NCBI GenBank assembly: GCA_002437285.1
Contig: DJOV01000020.1
Coordinates: 1 to 7,895 of the forward strand
DNA: 7,895 nucleotides
Direction of reading: 5' to 3'
From: Prevotella sp. UBA6429
GTDB taxonomy: Bacteria; Bacteroidota; Bacteroidia; Bacteroidales; Bacteroidaceae
The position numbers were made by a program, and so were the translations under genes. This document shows positions 1 to 6,000 of the stretch, piece by piece. Each line of letters opens with the position of its first letter. The stretch's first letter is position 1. The notes beneath the pieces were generated by a model. It had not been told where the DNA came from and searched no databases. It worked only from the letters and a program-made list of their open reading frames with translations.

Positions 1-46
1 AAATCATGACAACGATAGCGGTGACGGCAGGATTACAGTCTTCCGT

Positions 47-88
47 CTACAAGCCTTTGTATTCGATGTTGAATGTCTTGAATTTGGC
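47..88 (-). pseudogene. Possible C-terminal gene remnant (14 codons including stop)
   Basis: Read on the minus strand, these bases give AKFKTFNIEYKGL followed by TAG. This alternating aromatic/charged tail resembles the last beta strand of exported Bacteroidales carbohydrate-active enzymes, which would suit the neighbouring polysaccharide genes. Upstream in the same frame the text turns into Cys/His/Ser-rich sequence that does not look coding, and a stop follows near 152. If real, the gene has been broken at about base 89, next to the repeat cluster. It could equally be a chance reading of 14 codons, so confidence is low. Confidence 0.15.
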
Positions 89-102
89 GTGACAAGACCC
101 AT

Positions 103-246
103 GGCTTGAATGTAAACAGCATGGCTTGCGAGACATGCGTAAGCGGTTTCATCAGTTTACATTCCTACTGCGTGAGCGGTTTCATTCGGTTTATGGCCAG
201 GGGTGCGGGAAGCCCTCTGGGGTTTATATTGGTTTACATTCAAGCC
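103..246. repeat. 15-bp perfect inverted repeat flanking 114 bases
   Basis: The arm ggcttgaatgtaaac at 103-117 is matched exactly by its reverse complement at 232-246. The core gtttacattc also occurs at 155-164. Between the arms are two related units, gcgtaagcggtttcat (137-152) and gcgtgagcggtttcat (170-185), 33 bases apart. The arms could be the ends of a very small inverted-repeat element or members of a degenerate repeat family. No target-site duplication is visible next to the arms. Confidence 0.5.
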
Positions 247-290
247 CAACGTAAGGGACCCATCACTCCAAATTCCGGAAAAGCCTGCTT

Positions 291-393
291 TTTGCCGTAT
301 GCGCGTGTTGCTCCTGACTTTTGTCCCATGCGCGTGTTGCGCCTGACTTTGCCGCATGCGCGGGCTGCGCTCGACTTTGTCGCTTGCGTCAGC
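291..393. repeat. Degenerate tandem repeat, 28-29 bp period, about 3.6 copies
   Basis: Three consecutive units can be aligned: 291-318, 319-347 and 348-375, plus a partial fourth at 376-393. Each starts with a T-run followed by gcc or gtc, continues with a core such as catgcgcgtgttgc, and ends in ctgac or tcgac. Units 1 and 2 are most alike. Unit 3 has drifted (gggctgcgctcgac) and the partial unit is the most diverged. There are no unique spacers between units, so this is not a CRISPR array. Confidence 0.7.
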
Positions 394-466
394 AAGAAAG
401 CCCAATACCTACATAGCAGGGCAAGCGAAGCGGCGCCCCGGGTTGGCATGGCGATAGCAATCACGC

Positions 467-531
467 CCTGTAAGGGCAAAAGTATTCATAATAATCAGTA
501 TGTTACACGACTATACTTTTGCCCCTTCAGG
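467..531. repeat. 19-bp near-perfect inverted repeat (stem-loop) with 27-base loop
   Basis: The arm at 467-485 (cctgtaagggcaaaagtat) pairs with 513-531 at 17 of 19 positions, including 12 consecutive pairs (gggcaaaagtat / atacttttgccc). The 27-base loop is AT-rich. Neither side is followed by a T-run in the right place, so it is not a standard intrinsic terminator. A small nested hairpin, gccct-gta-agggc, lies at 466-478. It could be an intergenic palindromic repeat or a structured RNA element at the end of the operon transcript. Confidence 0.65.
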
Positions 532-564
532 TAGGGTGTTCAAAATACAGATACAGATACTGCT

Positions 565-612
565 AAAAAAAAAGTGCATGAATACAGCTGTTGTAAATGG
601 TTGTTAATGCAC
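565..612 (-). terminator. Probable intrinsic terminator of the lyase/GH88 operon
   Basis: On the minus strand, about 50 bases beyond the GH88 stop codon, GTGCAT (612-607) and ATGCAC (579-574) can form a 6-bp stem, immediately followed by nine consecutive T (573-565). The loop is long (27 bases) but contains the palindrome acagctgt (584-591), which may fold as an inner hairpin. Position and direction fit the end of the two-gene operon. The short stem and long loop make it weaker than a textbook terminator. Confidence 0.45.
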
Positions 613-661
613 AACATCCTCACGCGACAGACGACCGACAATTGTCCTGTCATGGATTCGC

Positions 662-1975
662 TTAGCGGCTTGTGCCCTCCTTTTGTTGCAGGACCTTGAG
701 CCGCATGAGGGCCTCCAGGTAGTAGTAGTCGGCATAGACGATGCTGGCGTCAATCTCCGAGCCTGCGGGATGGTGACCCGTGCTGTGGAGCAGGAAACTC
801 ACGTTTTTGTCGCCACTCTGGTAGGCGGGCGTACTCAACTGGCGCAAGGTCTCCTCGGCGAAGTGACGGTAGAACGCGCCGTGCGCGCCCTCCGCATACT
901 GGCTCAGCTCCAGCAGCGCGTCGGCCACCACACAAGCTGCGCTGGCATCCTTGGGAGCCGCGGGGTCAGGGTCGCAGAAGTCCCACTTCGGCACGAGGTC
1001 GTAGCGGCTGAGATCGGTGGTCGGCACGGTAGTCGCCTTTCCCCCGGGGCGCAGGGGCGTGGGCGTGAGGGCACGGATGTAGGCATCGGCCACATGGCGG
1101 GCAAAGCGGAGGAAGACAGGCCGGCGCGTCCATCGGTACACCAAGGTGTAGCCATAGATGGCCCAAGCCTGCCCGCGCGCCCACATCGATTCGTCGCTGT
1201 AGCCCTGGTGGGTGACGCCATGCAGGAAGTGGCCGTCGAGGGTGTCGTAGACCGCCACGTGGTAGCACGACCCGTCGGGACGAAACTGGTGGCGCATGGT
1301 CGTCGTGGCATGGGCCACGGCCATGTCGCCGAGCAAGGGGTTGCCGCCGTTGCGCGCCGCCCAGAACAGGAGGTCGAGGTTCATCATGTTGTCCATGATG
1401 GTGTTGTGTCCGCCAAACATCTTCACATTGCGCGGCCAGCTCAGCAGCGTTCCCACGAGGGGGTTGAAGAGCGTAGCGAGCGTGTCGGCCGAGGCCAGCA
1501 ACACCCGTTTGTAGGCCTCGTCGTGGTTGACCTCATAGCCCTTGCCGTAAGAGCAGAACATGAGGAAGCCGATGTCGTGGTCGTAGGCCGGGCGGTAGGC
1601 TATATCGTGCAGGGCCTCCGTGTAGCCCTCGGCGGCCCGGCGCACCTCGCTGTCGCCCGTCACGGCATAGTCCATCCACAGGATGCCGGGCCAAAAGCCT
1701 GAGCACCACTCCTCGGCCTTTGCCTTGCGGCAGTTCCAGCCCGGCTGGCTGTCGGTGGCCAGGATGTTGCGTGGGATGAGGGAGAAATCATAGGTACCGT
1801 CGGCCTTTCGCAGTTGTGCCAAGGCCCGTCTCACCTGCTGGCTGCAGTAGTTGAGCTCCTGGTTCACGTCAAAGTCTTTCTTGGCCGCGGCAGCGTTTGC
1901 CGACAAAAGTGTGACAAGCACGAGCAGCGCCCGGCATATCTGTCTCCTCAGGTTCATTGTAATCGTCACATTCAT
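662..1975 (-). CDS. GH88 unsaturated glucuronyl hydrolase, exported
   Basis: This 437-residue protein matches the GH88 family, whose enzymes hydrolyse the 4,5-unsaturated uronic acid that polysaccharide lyases leave at the non-reducing end of oligosaccharides. Signatures in order: WCSGFWPGILW (90-100), YDHDIGF (131-137), whose Asp134 matches one conserved catalytic-site Asp, and IMDNMMNLDLLFW (193-205), whose Asp195 matches the other. Next come SMWARGQAWAIYGYT (263-277), PKWDF (329-333), and a C-terminal block with HSTG, GSEID and YADYYYLEAL (397-422). The N-terminus has Arg residues, a hydrophobic stretch (14-30) and an Ala-rich site near 31, suggesting a Sec signal peptide and a periplasmic site of action. 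ATG at 1957 (MNLRRQ) is an equally plausible start. The gene follows the lyase by 37 bases, so co-transcription is likely. GH105 is the main alternative family, but the WARGQAW and DHDIGF motifs favour GH88. Confidence 0.9.
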   Translation of the reverse strand: MNVTITMNLRRQICRALLVLVTLLSANAAAAKKDFDVNQELNYCSQQVRRALAQLRKADGTYDFSLIPRNILATDSQPGWNCRKAKAEEWCSGFWPGILWMDYAVTGDSEVRRAAEGYTEALHDIAYRPAYDHDIGFLMFCSYGKGYEVNHDEAYKRVLLASADTLATLFNPLVGTLLSWPRNVKMFGGHNTIMDNMMNLDLLFWAARNGGNPLLGDMAVAHATTTMRHQFRPDGSCYHVAVYDTLDGHFLHGVTHQGYSDESMWARGQAWAIYGYTLVYRWTRRPVFLRFARHVADAYIRALTPTPLRPGGKATTVPTTDLSRYDLVPKWDFCDPDPAAPKDASAACVVADALLELSQYAEGAHGAFYRHFAEETLRQLSTPAYQSGDKNVSFLLHSTGHHPAGSEIDASIVYADYYYLEALMRLKVLQQKEGTSR

Positions 1976-2012
1976 GTTGCTTGAATATTAATGCAGGTTG
2001 TCAAGAATGGGA

Positions 2013-4346
2013 TCATCTCACCACGCACCGCCCCTTGGCCGTGATGCCCTGGTAGCGCATCTCGCTGCCATCGGCCGACGAGAACACATAGCGCGTGCGT
2101 CCGTCTTTCAGGTCTATGCGTATGCCCACGGCCGCAGGGTCGGCACTCTGGGGCTTGAAGAAGCTCACGCCCTTAATTTCGGAAGGCTCCGAGGCCGACG
2201 TGGGCTCATACACGGCCACAAACGGGTGGGTCCATGCCTCGCCGCGCTGGCGTGCCACATAGGTCAGCACGGGTTGGCGGTCGATGTCGTAGGGTTCGTC
2301 CCTCATGCGCTCATACTCGCGGTTGACTGGCGACAAGGCGCTGAACACCTCCCTCGCGCTGTCGCCCCGCATCCACAGCGTCATGGTGATGGGATCCTTG
2401 GGGTCGGCGAGCTTGTTCTGGTTGGTGGGTGTCATGACGAACGCGGCCTTCACGTCAGCGGCAGTCTGCGCGCTCCGCTTGTCGTAGAGATAGGAGTAGG
2501 CGTAGAGGTGTCCGCCGGCAAAAGCCAGCTCATCGGTGGGCTGCAGGCCGAGGTCGGAGCCGTCGGCAGCTGTCAGGCGCATGTCCTGCCCGAGGTTGTG
2601 GTAGAAGTAGTCGTGAAACTTGTCGCGACCGTCACGTCGGCGGCTGCGGAAGATGTCCACATAGAAGCCCCCTGTGGCCGAGGTCTTCACGATGGCGTTG
2701 GTGCGTTGCTGGTCACTCTGCGTCTCGGGCTCCACAAACGACACCACGCTGAAGAGCGCGCGCGATGTGCCGTCGGGGGTGGCCACCTGCCCGCTGTCGA
2801 CCACCGTGAAGGCATGTTGCGACATCATCACCGGGTAGCTCGACACGCCGTCGACACACACGGTGTTGTGGGCCGGCATCTGCGAGTAGTACTCTTGATA
2901 GTCGAGCCCACTGTAGAGGTGCTCGCCGATGCCCGCGTCGGGACCGAGCACCCATCCCTTGCCATAGAGCTCCATGGAGATGCCGTTGGCGTGCTGGTGA
3001 TTGCCCAGCGAGCCGTTGAGCGACACCATGAGGTCGTGCTGGCGGTTCATGCCCGACCGCATGGCAAGCCACGACACGTTCTTCGCATGGAAGATGGGCA
3101 ACACGTGGCGCGCCACTGCCGTGTCGGGGGCCGCAGGCTGCACCGCTGCCTTCAGACGGGCCAGTTCGCCGATAGTGGATGCGTCGTGATGGCGTGCGGC
3201 ATAGCTGGCATAGGCATCGATGGCCTTGGTGTTCAAGTAGTCAGGATGCGTGTCGCCAAAGCCGGCTATCATGCGGTTGGGGAAGAGGTATTGCGGCAGG
3301 GCGAACACCGCCTTGCGCAGCACGGGCAGGCGACGGAACACGTCGATGCCGGCCTCCCGGTCGAGCTCGTCTGCAAAGGCACAGAAGTCGCCCACGACCA
3401 TCTGGCTGTAGCCCGGAGCCTCATACCAGATGCCTGTGTCGCTGTCGAAGCCGAAGTCGGCCAGAGGTTTCAGCCCCCACTGGCGTATGCTGCTGCGCTC
3501 CACGATGCAGTCGAGATAATACTCGCGACCATGGCCGTCGGCATAGTGCTTGTCGGGCTGCAACACCTGCGCGATTTTCGCCACGTACTCGGCTTGCAGC
3601 AGGTCCCAGTTGTTGTGGGGCACGCCGTTGGCGATGATGTTGTCGGCCCACTTCTTGAAGGCAGCGTCGTAGAGGTCGCGGCCTTGCTTGATGTATTTGC
3701 CCAGCAGCCGGTAAGTCTTCACCAAGGGTGTGATGGCCTCCTCGTGGATGACCTCAAAGGTGGTCATGCCGACCAGCGTCTGCTGATGGCCGTGGTTGAG
3801 GTCGACGGGCACGTTGCGGTAGTAGATGCCCCGCATGAACGTGTCGAACACGCCGAAGGCCATCTGAGCGCAACGCTTGTCGCCCTCCAGGGCATAGAGC
3901 TGTGCGGCATCGGCCGCCAGGCCCAGTATCTGCCGGTTCAGTCCGTCGATGTTGCAACCCGTCTTGGAGGGATGCGCCTTCTCCATCTTGCCCGTGGCGC
4001 GGTTGACAAAGGTGACATTGCCCAGACTGTCGTCATCGTAGGGAACGACATCTTCCAGCTTCGGCCGATTGTACTGCGAGGCGGTGCCGCGCGTGCCGTT
4101 GTATTTCACGGTGGCCACGGGGGCGCGCCCGCCACCGGGATGGTCGAACGCCTCTCCGCACACGTAGACATCAGTGGCATGGGTCGTCCAGTACATCTGC
4201 AGGCGCGACAGGAGCCAGTCGGGCTGTGCGGCCACGCGCTGCAGGATGGGGTCCAGCCGTTGATGCAGTTGCTTGGTGTCTTGTGCCTGCGCTTGCAGAC
4301 AGAGGGCCAGGGCGCCAAGACACAGAAGTAGGATATGTCTTTTCAT
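2013..4346 (-). CDS. Heparinase II/III-family polysaccharide lyase, exported
   Basis: This 777-residue protein is predicted to cleave uronic-acid-containing polysaccharide by beta-elimination. Residues 1-21 form a signal peptide ending in QAQAQ. A helical N-terminal half follows, with PHNNW (243-247) and WYEAPGYSQM (307-316). Then comes the heparinase II/III beta-domain signature: LGNHQHANGISMELYGKGW (447-465), LGPDAG (467-472) and PAHNTVCVDG (491-500). A C-terminal beta region contains HPFVAVYEP (707-715). By analogy with heparinase II/III-type lyases, Asn245 or Asn246, Tyr308 or Tyr313, and His450 or His452 are candidate active-site residues. I chose ATG 4346 because the signal peptide begins there; an in-frame ATG at 4394 would add 16 residues ahead of it. 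The adjacent GH88 gene supports a lyase role. The PL family number and substrate (glycosaminoglycan, ulvan-like or other) cannot be assigned by eye. Confidence 0.85.
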   Translation of the reverse strand: MKRHILLLCLGALALCLQAQAQDTKQLHQRLDPILQRVAAQPDWLLSRLQMYWTTHATDVYVCGEAFDHPGGGRAPVATVKYNGTRGTASQYNRPKLEDVVPYDDDSLGNVTFVNRATGKMEKAHPSKTGCNIDGLNRQILGLAADAAQLYALEGDKRCAQMAFGVFDTFMRGIYYRNVPVDLNHGHQQTLVGMTTFEVIHEEAITPLVKTYRLLGKYIKQGRDLYDAAFKKWADNIIANGVPHNNWDLLQAEYVAKIAQVLQPDKHYADGHGREYYLDCIVERSSIRQWGLKPLADFGFDSDTGIWYEAPGYSQMVVGDFCAFADELDREAGIDVFRRLPVLRKAVFALPQYLFPNRMIAGFGDTHPDYLNTKAIDAYASYAARHHDASTIGELARLKAAVQPAAPDTAVARHVLPIFHAKNVSWLAMRSGMNRQHDLMVSLNGSLGNHQHANGISMELYGKGWVLGPDAGIGEHLYSGLDYQEYYSQMPAHNTVCVDGVSSYPVMMSQHAFTVVDSGQVATPDGTSRALFSVVSFVEPETQSDQQRTNAIVKTSATGGFYVDIFRSRRRDGRDKFHDYFYHNLGQDMRLTAADGSDLGLQPTDELAFAGGHLYAYSYLYDKRSAQTAADVKAAFVMTPTNQNKLADPKDPITMTLWMRGDSAREVFSALSPVNREYERMRDEPYDIDRQPVLTYVARQRGEAWTHPFVAVYEPTSASEPSEIKGVSFFKPQSADPAAVGIRIDLKDGRTRYVFSSADGSEMRYQGITAKGRCVVR

Positions 4347-4391
4347 GGTCGTAGGGTTATTCTTGGGAAATGTGGTGTCGTTGGCACCTTT

Positions 4392-4399
4392 CAATTATA
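4392..4399 (-). promoter_or_regulatory. Weak candidate -7 box for the lyase operon
   Basis: On the minus strand this reads TATAATTG, which matches the Bacteroides -7 consensus TAnnTTTG at all but one defined position. It lies 46 bases upstream of the lyase start. No good TTTG box is found 19-21 bases further upstream, where the sequence is GTTC-like. PUL operons often rely on activators, so a poor -33 box is not disqualifying. It is a suggestion only. Confidence 0.22.
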
Positions 4400-4424
4400 A
4401 ATACGCCTGAAGCATCGGGAACAC

Positions 4425-4621
4425 TTAAGGTTGGTTCTAAAAATTAGCTTTGTCAGATTTTGAAGTTCTTTTCGAGTTCAGGACGTCAGCAAGTGAGGGA
4501 CGCGCGGGCTATACGACCGAACGGGGTGGCGGCCTGAGCCGAAAAGAGACCCAAAGATGACAAAACGTAACCCTTCATTATTTTCGTTTTTTATGGCGGT
4601 AATTGACAGAACCCACCTTAA
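4425..4621. mobile_element. Possible MITE-like nested imperfect palindrome, ~197 bp
   Basis: The outer arms ttaaggttggttct (4425-4438) and agaacccaccttaa (4608-4621) are inverted copies with one mismatch; similarity continues inward through aatta / taatt. Further inside, in matching order, tttgtca (4449-4455) pairs with tgacaaa (4558-4564), cttttcg (4468-4474) with cgaaaag (4540-4546), and tcagg (4478-4482) with cctga (4533-4537). The right arm carries about 25 extra bases. Whole-length inverted symmetry with no transposase gene suits a miniature inverted-repeat element or an interspersed intergenic repeat. No target-site duplication was recognised, though TTAA at both ends may be part of the target. 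A structured RNA is the alternative. Confidence 0.45.
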
Positions 4622-4684
4622 CCTATATCATTCAGAGAAACAAAAAGCTTCGCCCGTTACTTTCTCCGCTTCGCGCCAGTGACC

Positions 4685-4723
4685 TTCGGTTCATGTTGAA
4701 GTGTCGGAACACACCGAACCGAA
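4685..4723. repeat. Small stem-loop between the palindromic element and the mini-gene
   Basis: The arms ttcggttc (4685-4692) and gaaccgaa (4716-4723) pair perfectly over 8 bp. Inside, gtgt-cgga-acac (4701-4712) can form a second short hairpin. No T-run follows on either strand, so a terminator is unlikely. It could be an operator or part of the neighbouring repeat; the role is unknown. Confidence 0.35.
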
Positions 4724-4752
4724 AGTTAATTAGTCATACTAACAAAGAACTC

Positions 4753-4784
4753 TTTGGCTGGCAGCTTAAAACCGCTTAGCCTTT
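4753..4784 (+). promoter_or_regulatory. Candidate Bacteroides-type promoter for the 43-residue ORF
   Basis: TTTG at 4753-4756 is followed after exactly 20 bases by TAGCCTTT (4777-4784). This fits the Bacteroides primary sigma pattern of TTTG, 19-21 bases, TAnnTTTG, although the -7 box is shifted by one (CTTT for TTTG). The expected transcription start falls a few bases before the ATG at 4801, giving a very short leader. Confidence 0.35.
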
Positions 4785-4800
4785 ATCCCATTTTTTAGTA

Positions 4801-4932
4801 ATGTTCAAAAAAACAACTTACGCAGAAATTGCGCAATCAAGAGCACCTAATGAGGCAATTCCATTTAGGAAGTTCATCGCCAAAAACGATACATCCGCTC
4901 TTCTCCGATTCGTAGGATTCTTGAGCAGGTGA
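4801..4932 (+). CDS. Possible small protein, 43 residues, unknown
   Basis: This plus-strand ORF begins MFKKTTYAEIAQSR and ends RFVGFLSR. I do not recognise it. It is basic, probably has a helix near its C-terminus, and has no signal peptide or membrane segment. Its context supports it: promoter-like boxes sit just upstream, and a strong intrinsic terminator begins inside its last codons, so promoter, ORF and terminator span only about 225 bases. An in-frame stop at 4777-4779 rules out a longer upstream extension. There is no Shine-Dalgarno sequence, only T-rich bases before the ATG, which is not unusual in Bacteroidales. The same unit could instead be a small non-coding RNA of roughly 190 bases. 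It reads opposite to all major genes. Confidence 0.35.
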   Translation: MFKKTTYAEIAQSRAPNEAIPFRKFIAKNDTSALLRFVGFLSR

Positions 4933-4977
4933 CTAACACTGGCTAATGGTGTTTTGTCACCTGCTTTCATCTTTTTT
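4924..4977 (+). terminator. Strong intrinsic terminator, plus strand
   Basis: AGCAGGTGAC (4924-4933) pairs perfectly with GTCACCTGCT (4956-4965). The stem continues inward through aacac (4935-4939) and gtgtt (4949-4953), giving about 15 bp with minor bulges and a 9-base loop. TTTCATCTTTTTT follows at 4965-4977. The T-run is on the plus-strand 3' side only, so it acts on plus-strand transcripts. The only candidate gene it could end is the 43-residue ORF, whose TGA (4930-4932) lies inside the first arm. Confidence 0.85.
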
Positions 4978-5067
4978 AGGCCTTGAGGCAAGGCTGGTTA
5001 TAGTAACATCTTTGCGCTTCTATTTGTGCGGTAAGGTTTTAGAAATGACGAGTTCTTCTATATTTTT

Positions 5068-6000
5068 TCATTCCTCTCCATTCAGGCACTCGCCTGTCTC
5101 ATAGCTCCGCGTCATATCCTTTAAAATTCCGATCATGTCCTGGCGCAGGCTTTCAGGCTCCAGGACAACAATATTCCTGCCGTGCCAAAGCAATTCCTGC
5201 AGGAAGTCACGACTGGGGCGAACGGTAAGCGTATATTCTCGATACATCCCGTCCTTCGACTCCTTCACTTTCTGCTGGCTCTCATGCAGCGGCACTTCCT
5301 CGATGTAGTTGTATTCCGGATAGAAAGCGCGAATACGGATGTTCTCCACAGGCACCTCCTCCATGCGATAGATGCCATAGCAATTCTCGTAATAGTTTTC
5401 TGGAGTCAAGAACTTCTTCATCTCCTTCGACATCGGATGCTTCTCGCAAATCACCTTCAAGAAACTGATACGGTCGAAAGGAAGCACCCGAACCTTTTCA
5501 TCTTCCTTCACTCCTATCACGTACCACCGCTGCTTGTAGTATCTCACGAAAGCGGGAGCCAGCACCATATCGCTCTCCGCCCCGAAGCCAGACACATACT
5601 TAAACTTCAGCAGATATTGCTTGTCTATCGCCGCAAGGACATCATCCAGATATTCCGTGTTGTAAGGCGGCGTATCGAGCATCACCTTATTGTGATACCT
5701 CAGCATATCACCCAACGAGGCAAGTCGAAGGGAACTCAGCATCCATTCCGTCACATCGTCACACTCCACTGCGTCACGCTTGACGTAATACCTGTAACCA
5801 TCGCTCTTGTCGCACTCCACACTGATGCCAAACTGCGACTGAATCGCCTGGCGATAGCGATGAAAAGTTCGCAACTGCAATTCATCCTCAAAAGAATTGG
5901 CAGAAGCGTCACGCCACTCATTCGCTATCTCCTCAAAGGTAAGATGCTTGCGCTCCAAGAGAGCGATCAGCCAACCATAAAACTTTACCCGATTGTCCAT
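5068..6000 (-). CDS. WYL-domain transcriptional regulator
   Basis: This 310-residue cytoplasmic protein has the layout of WYL regulators. The N-terminal region (about 1-75) is a winged helix-turn-helix-like domain, with LTFEEIANEW (20-29) as a helix-turn-helix-like segment and DGYRYYVKR (67-75) as the wing. The WYL domain spans about 125-185, with LAPAFVRYYKQRWYVIGV (147-164) carrying Arg158-Trp159-Tyr160 and RVLPFDRIS (171-179) carrying the conserved Arg residues that bind ligands in this family. A C-terminal WCX-like domain follows (about 217-297), with IRIRAF and PSRDFLQELLWHG. Such proteins often control defence, DNA-damage or RNA-repair genes and their own promoters; none of those partners is visible here. 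A 342-base gap separates it from the upstream DIP1984 gene, suggesting its own promoter. The start is the first ATG, which gives the expected length. Confidence 0.88.
   Translation of the reverse strand: MDNRVKFYGWLIALLERKHLTFEEIANEWRDASANSFEDELQLRTFHRYRQAIQSQFGISVECDKSDGYRYYVKRDAVECDDVTEWMLSSLRLASLGDMLRYHNKVMLDTPPYNTEYLDDVLAAIDKQYLLKFKYVSGFGAESDMVLAPAFVRYYKQRWYVIGVKEDEKVRVLPFDRISFLKVICEKHPMSKEMKKFLTPENYYENCYGIYRMEEVPVENIRIRAFYPEYNYIEEVPLHESQQKVKESKDGMYREYTLTVRPSRDFLQELLWHGRNIVVLEPESLRQDMIGILKDMTRSYETGECLNGEE

Larger units (their letters stand above)
1..661. other. Repeat-rich intergenic region without a convincing gene
   Basis: This 661-base stretch downstream of the lyase/GH88 operon has short open frames on both strands, but none reads like a protein: they are rich in Cys, Arg and His, overlap each other, and follow the repeat units. 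It contains repeated copies of gtttacattc in both orientations, a tandem repeat at 291-393, a 19-bp inverted repeat at 467-531, a short tandem hexamer (atacag, 545-560) and a terminator-like hairpin at 565-612. The first ~90 bases may hold the tail of a degraded or truncated gene. I see no tRNA or rRNA. Confidence 0.6.
4347..5067. other. 721-base intergenic region with palindromic element and small plus-strand unit
   Basis: This gap separates the WYL regulator from the lyase operon. It contains the lyase leader (4347-4424), a ~197-bp nested palindrome (4425-4621), a small hairpin (4685-4692 with 4716-4723), a promoter/ORF/terminator unit on the plus strand (4753-4977), and an AT-rich tail up to the WYL stop codon. 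No gene over 60 codons is apparent. No clear terminator for the WYL gene is visible. Confidence 0.6.

Noticed and set aside
291..393. CRISPR array
   Set aside because: The repeats are contiguous with no spacers and are degenerate; there are no cas genes.
106..534. 142-codon plus-strand open frame in the repeat region
   Set aside because: The translation follows the nucleotide repeats, is Cys/Arg-rich and lacks any family resemblance; two overlapping minus-strand frames are equally open.
683..1702. 339-codon open frame on the plus strand opposite the GH88 gene
   Set aside because: Low-complexity Val/Gly/Arg/His-rich text with no recognisable motif; the minus strand encodes all expected GH88 motifs.
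1998..4331. 777-codon open frame on the plus strand opposite the lyase gene
   Set aside because: It mirrors the lyase gene. The translation is rich in His, Val, Gly and Arg with no domain, signal peptide or family motif, as expected from the antisense frame of a GC-rich gene whose minus-strand product has clear heparinase II/III signatures.
4557..4682. 41-codon plus-strand ORF starting MTKRNPSLF
   Set aside because: About half of it lies inside the palindromic element and it has neither a promoter-like sequence nor a terminator. It more likely reflects repeat sequence than a gene.
4983..5016. Second plus-strand promoter-like pair (ttg with catctttg)
   Set aside because: The -7 box lacks the TA, the -33 box is partial, and no plus-strand gene follows.
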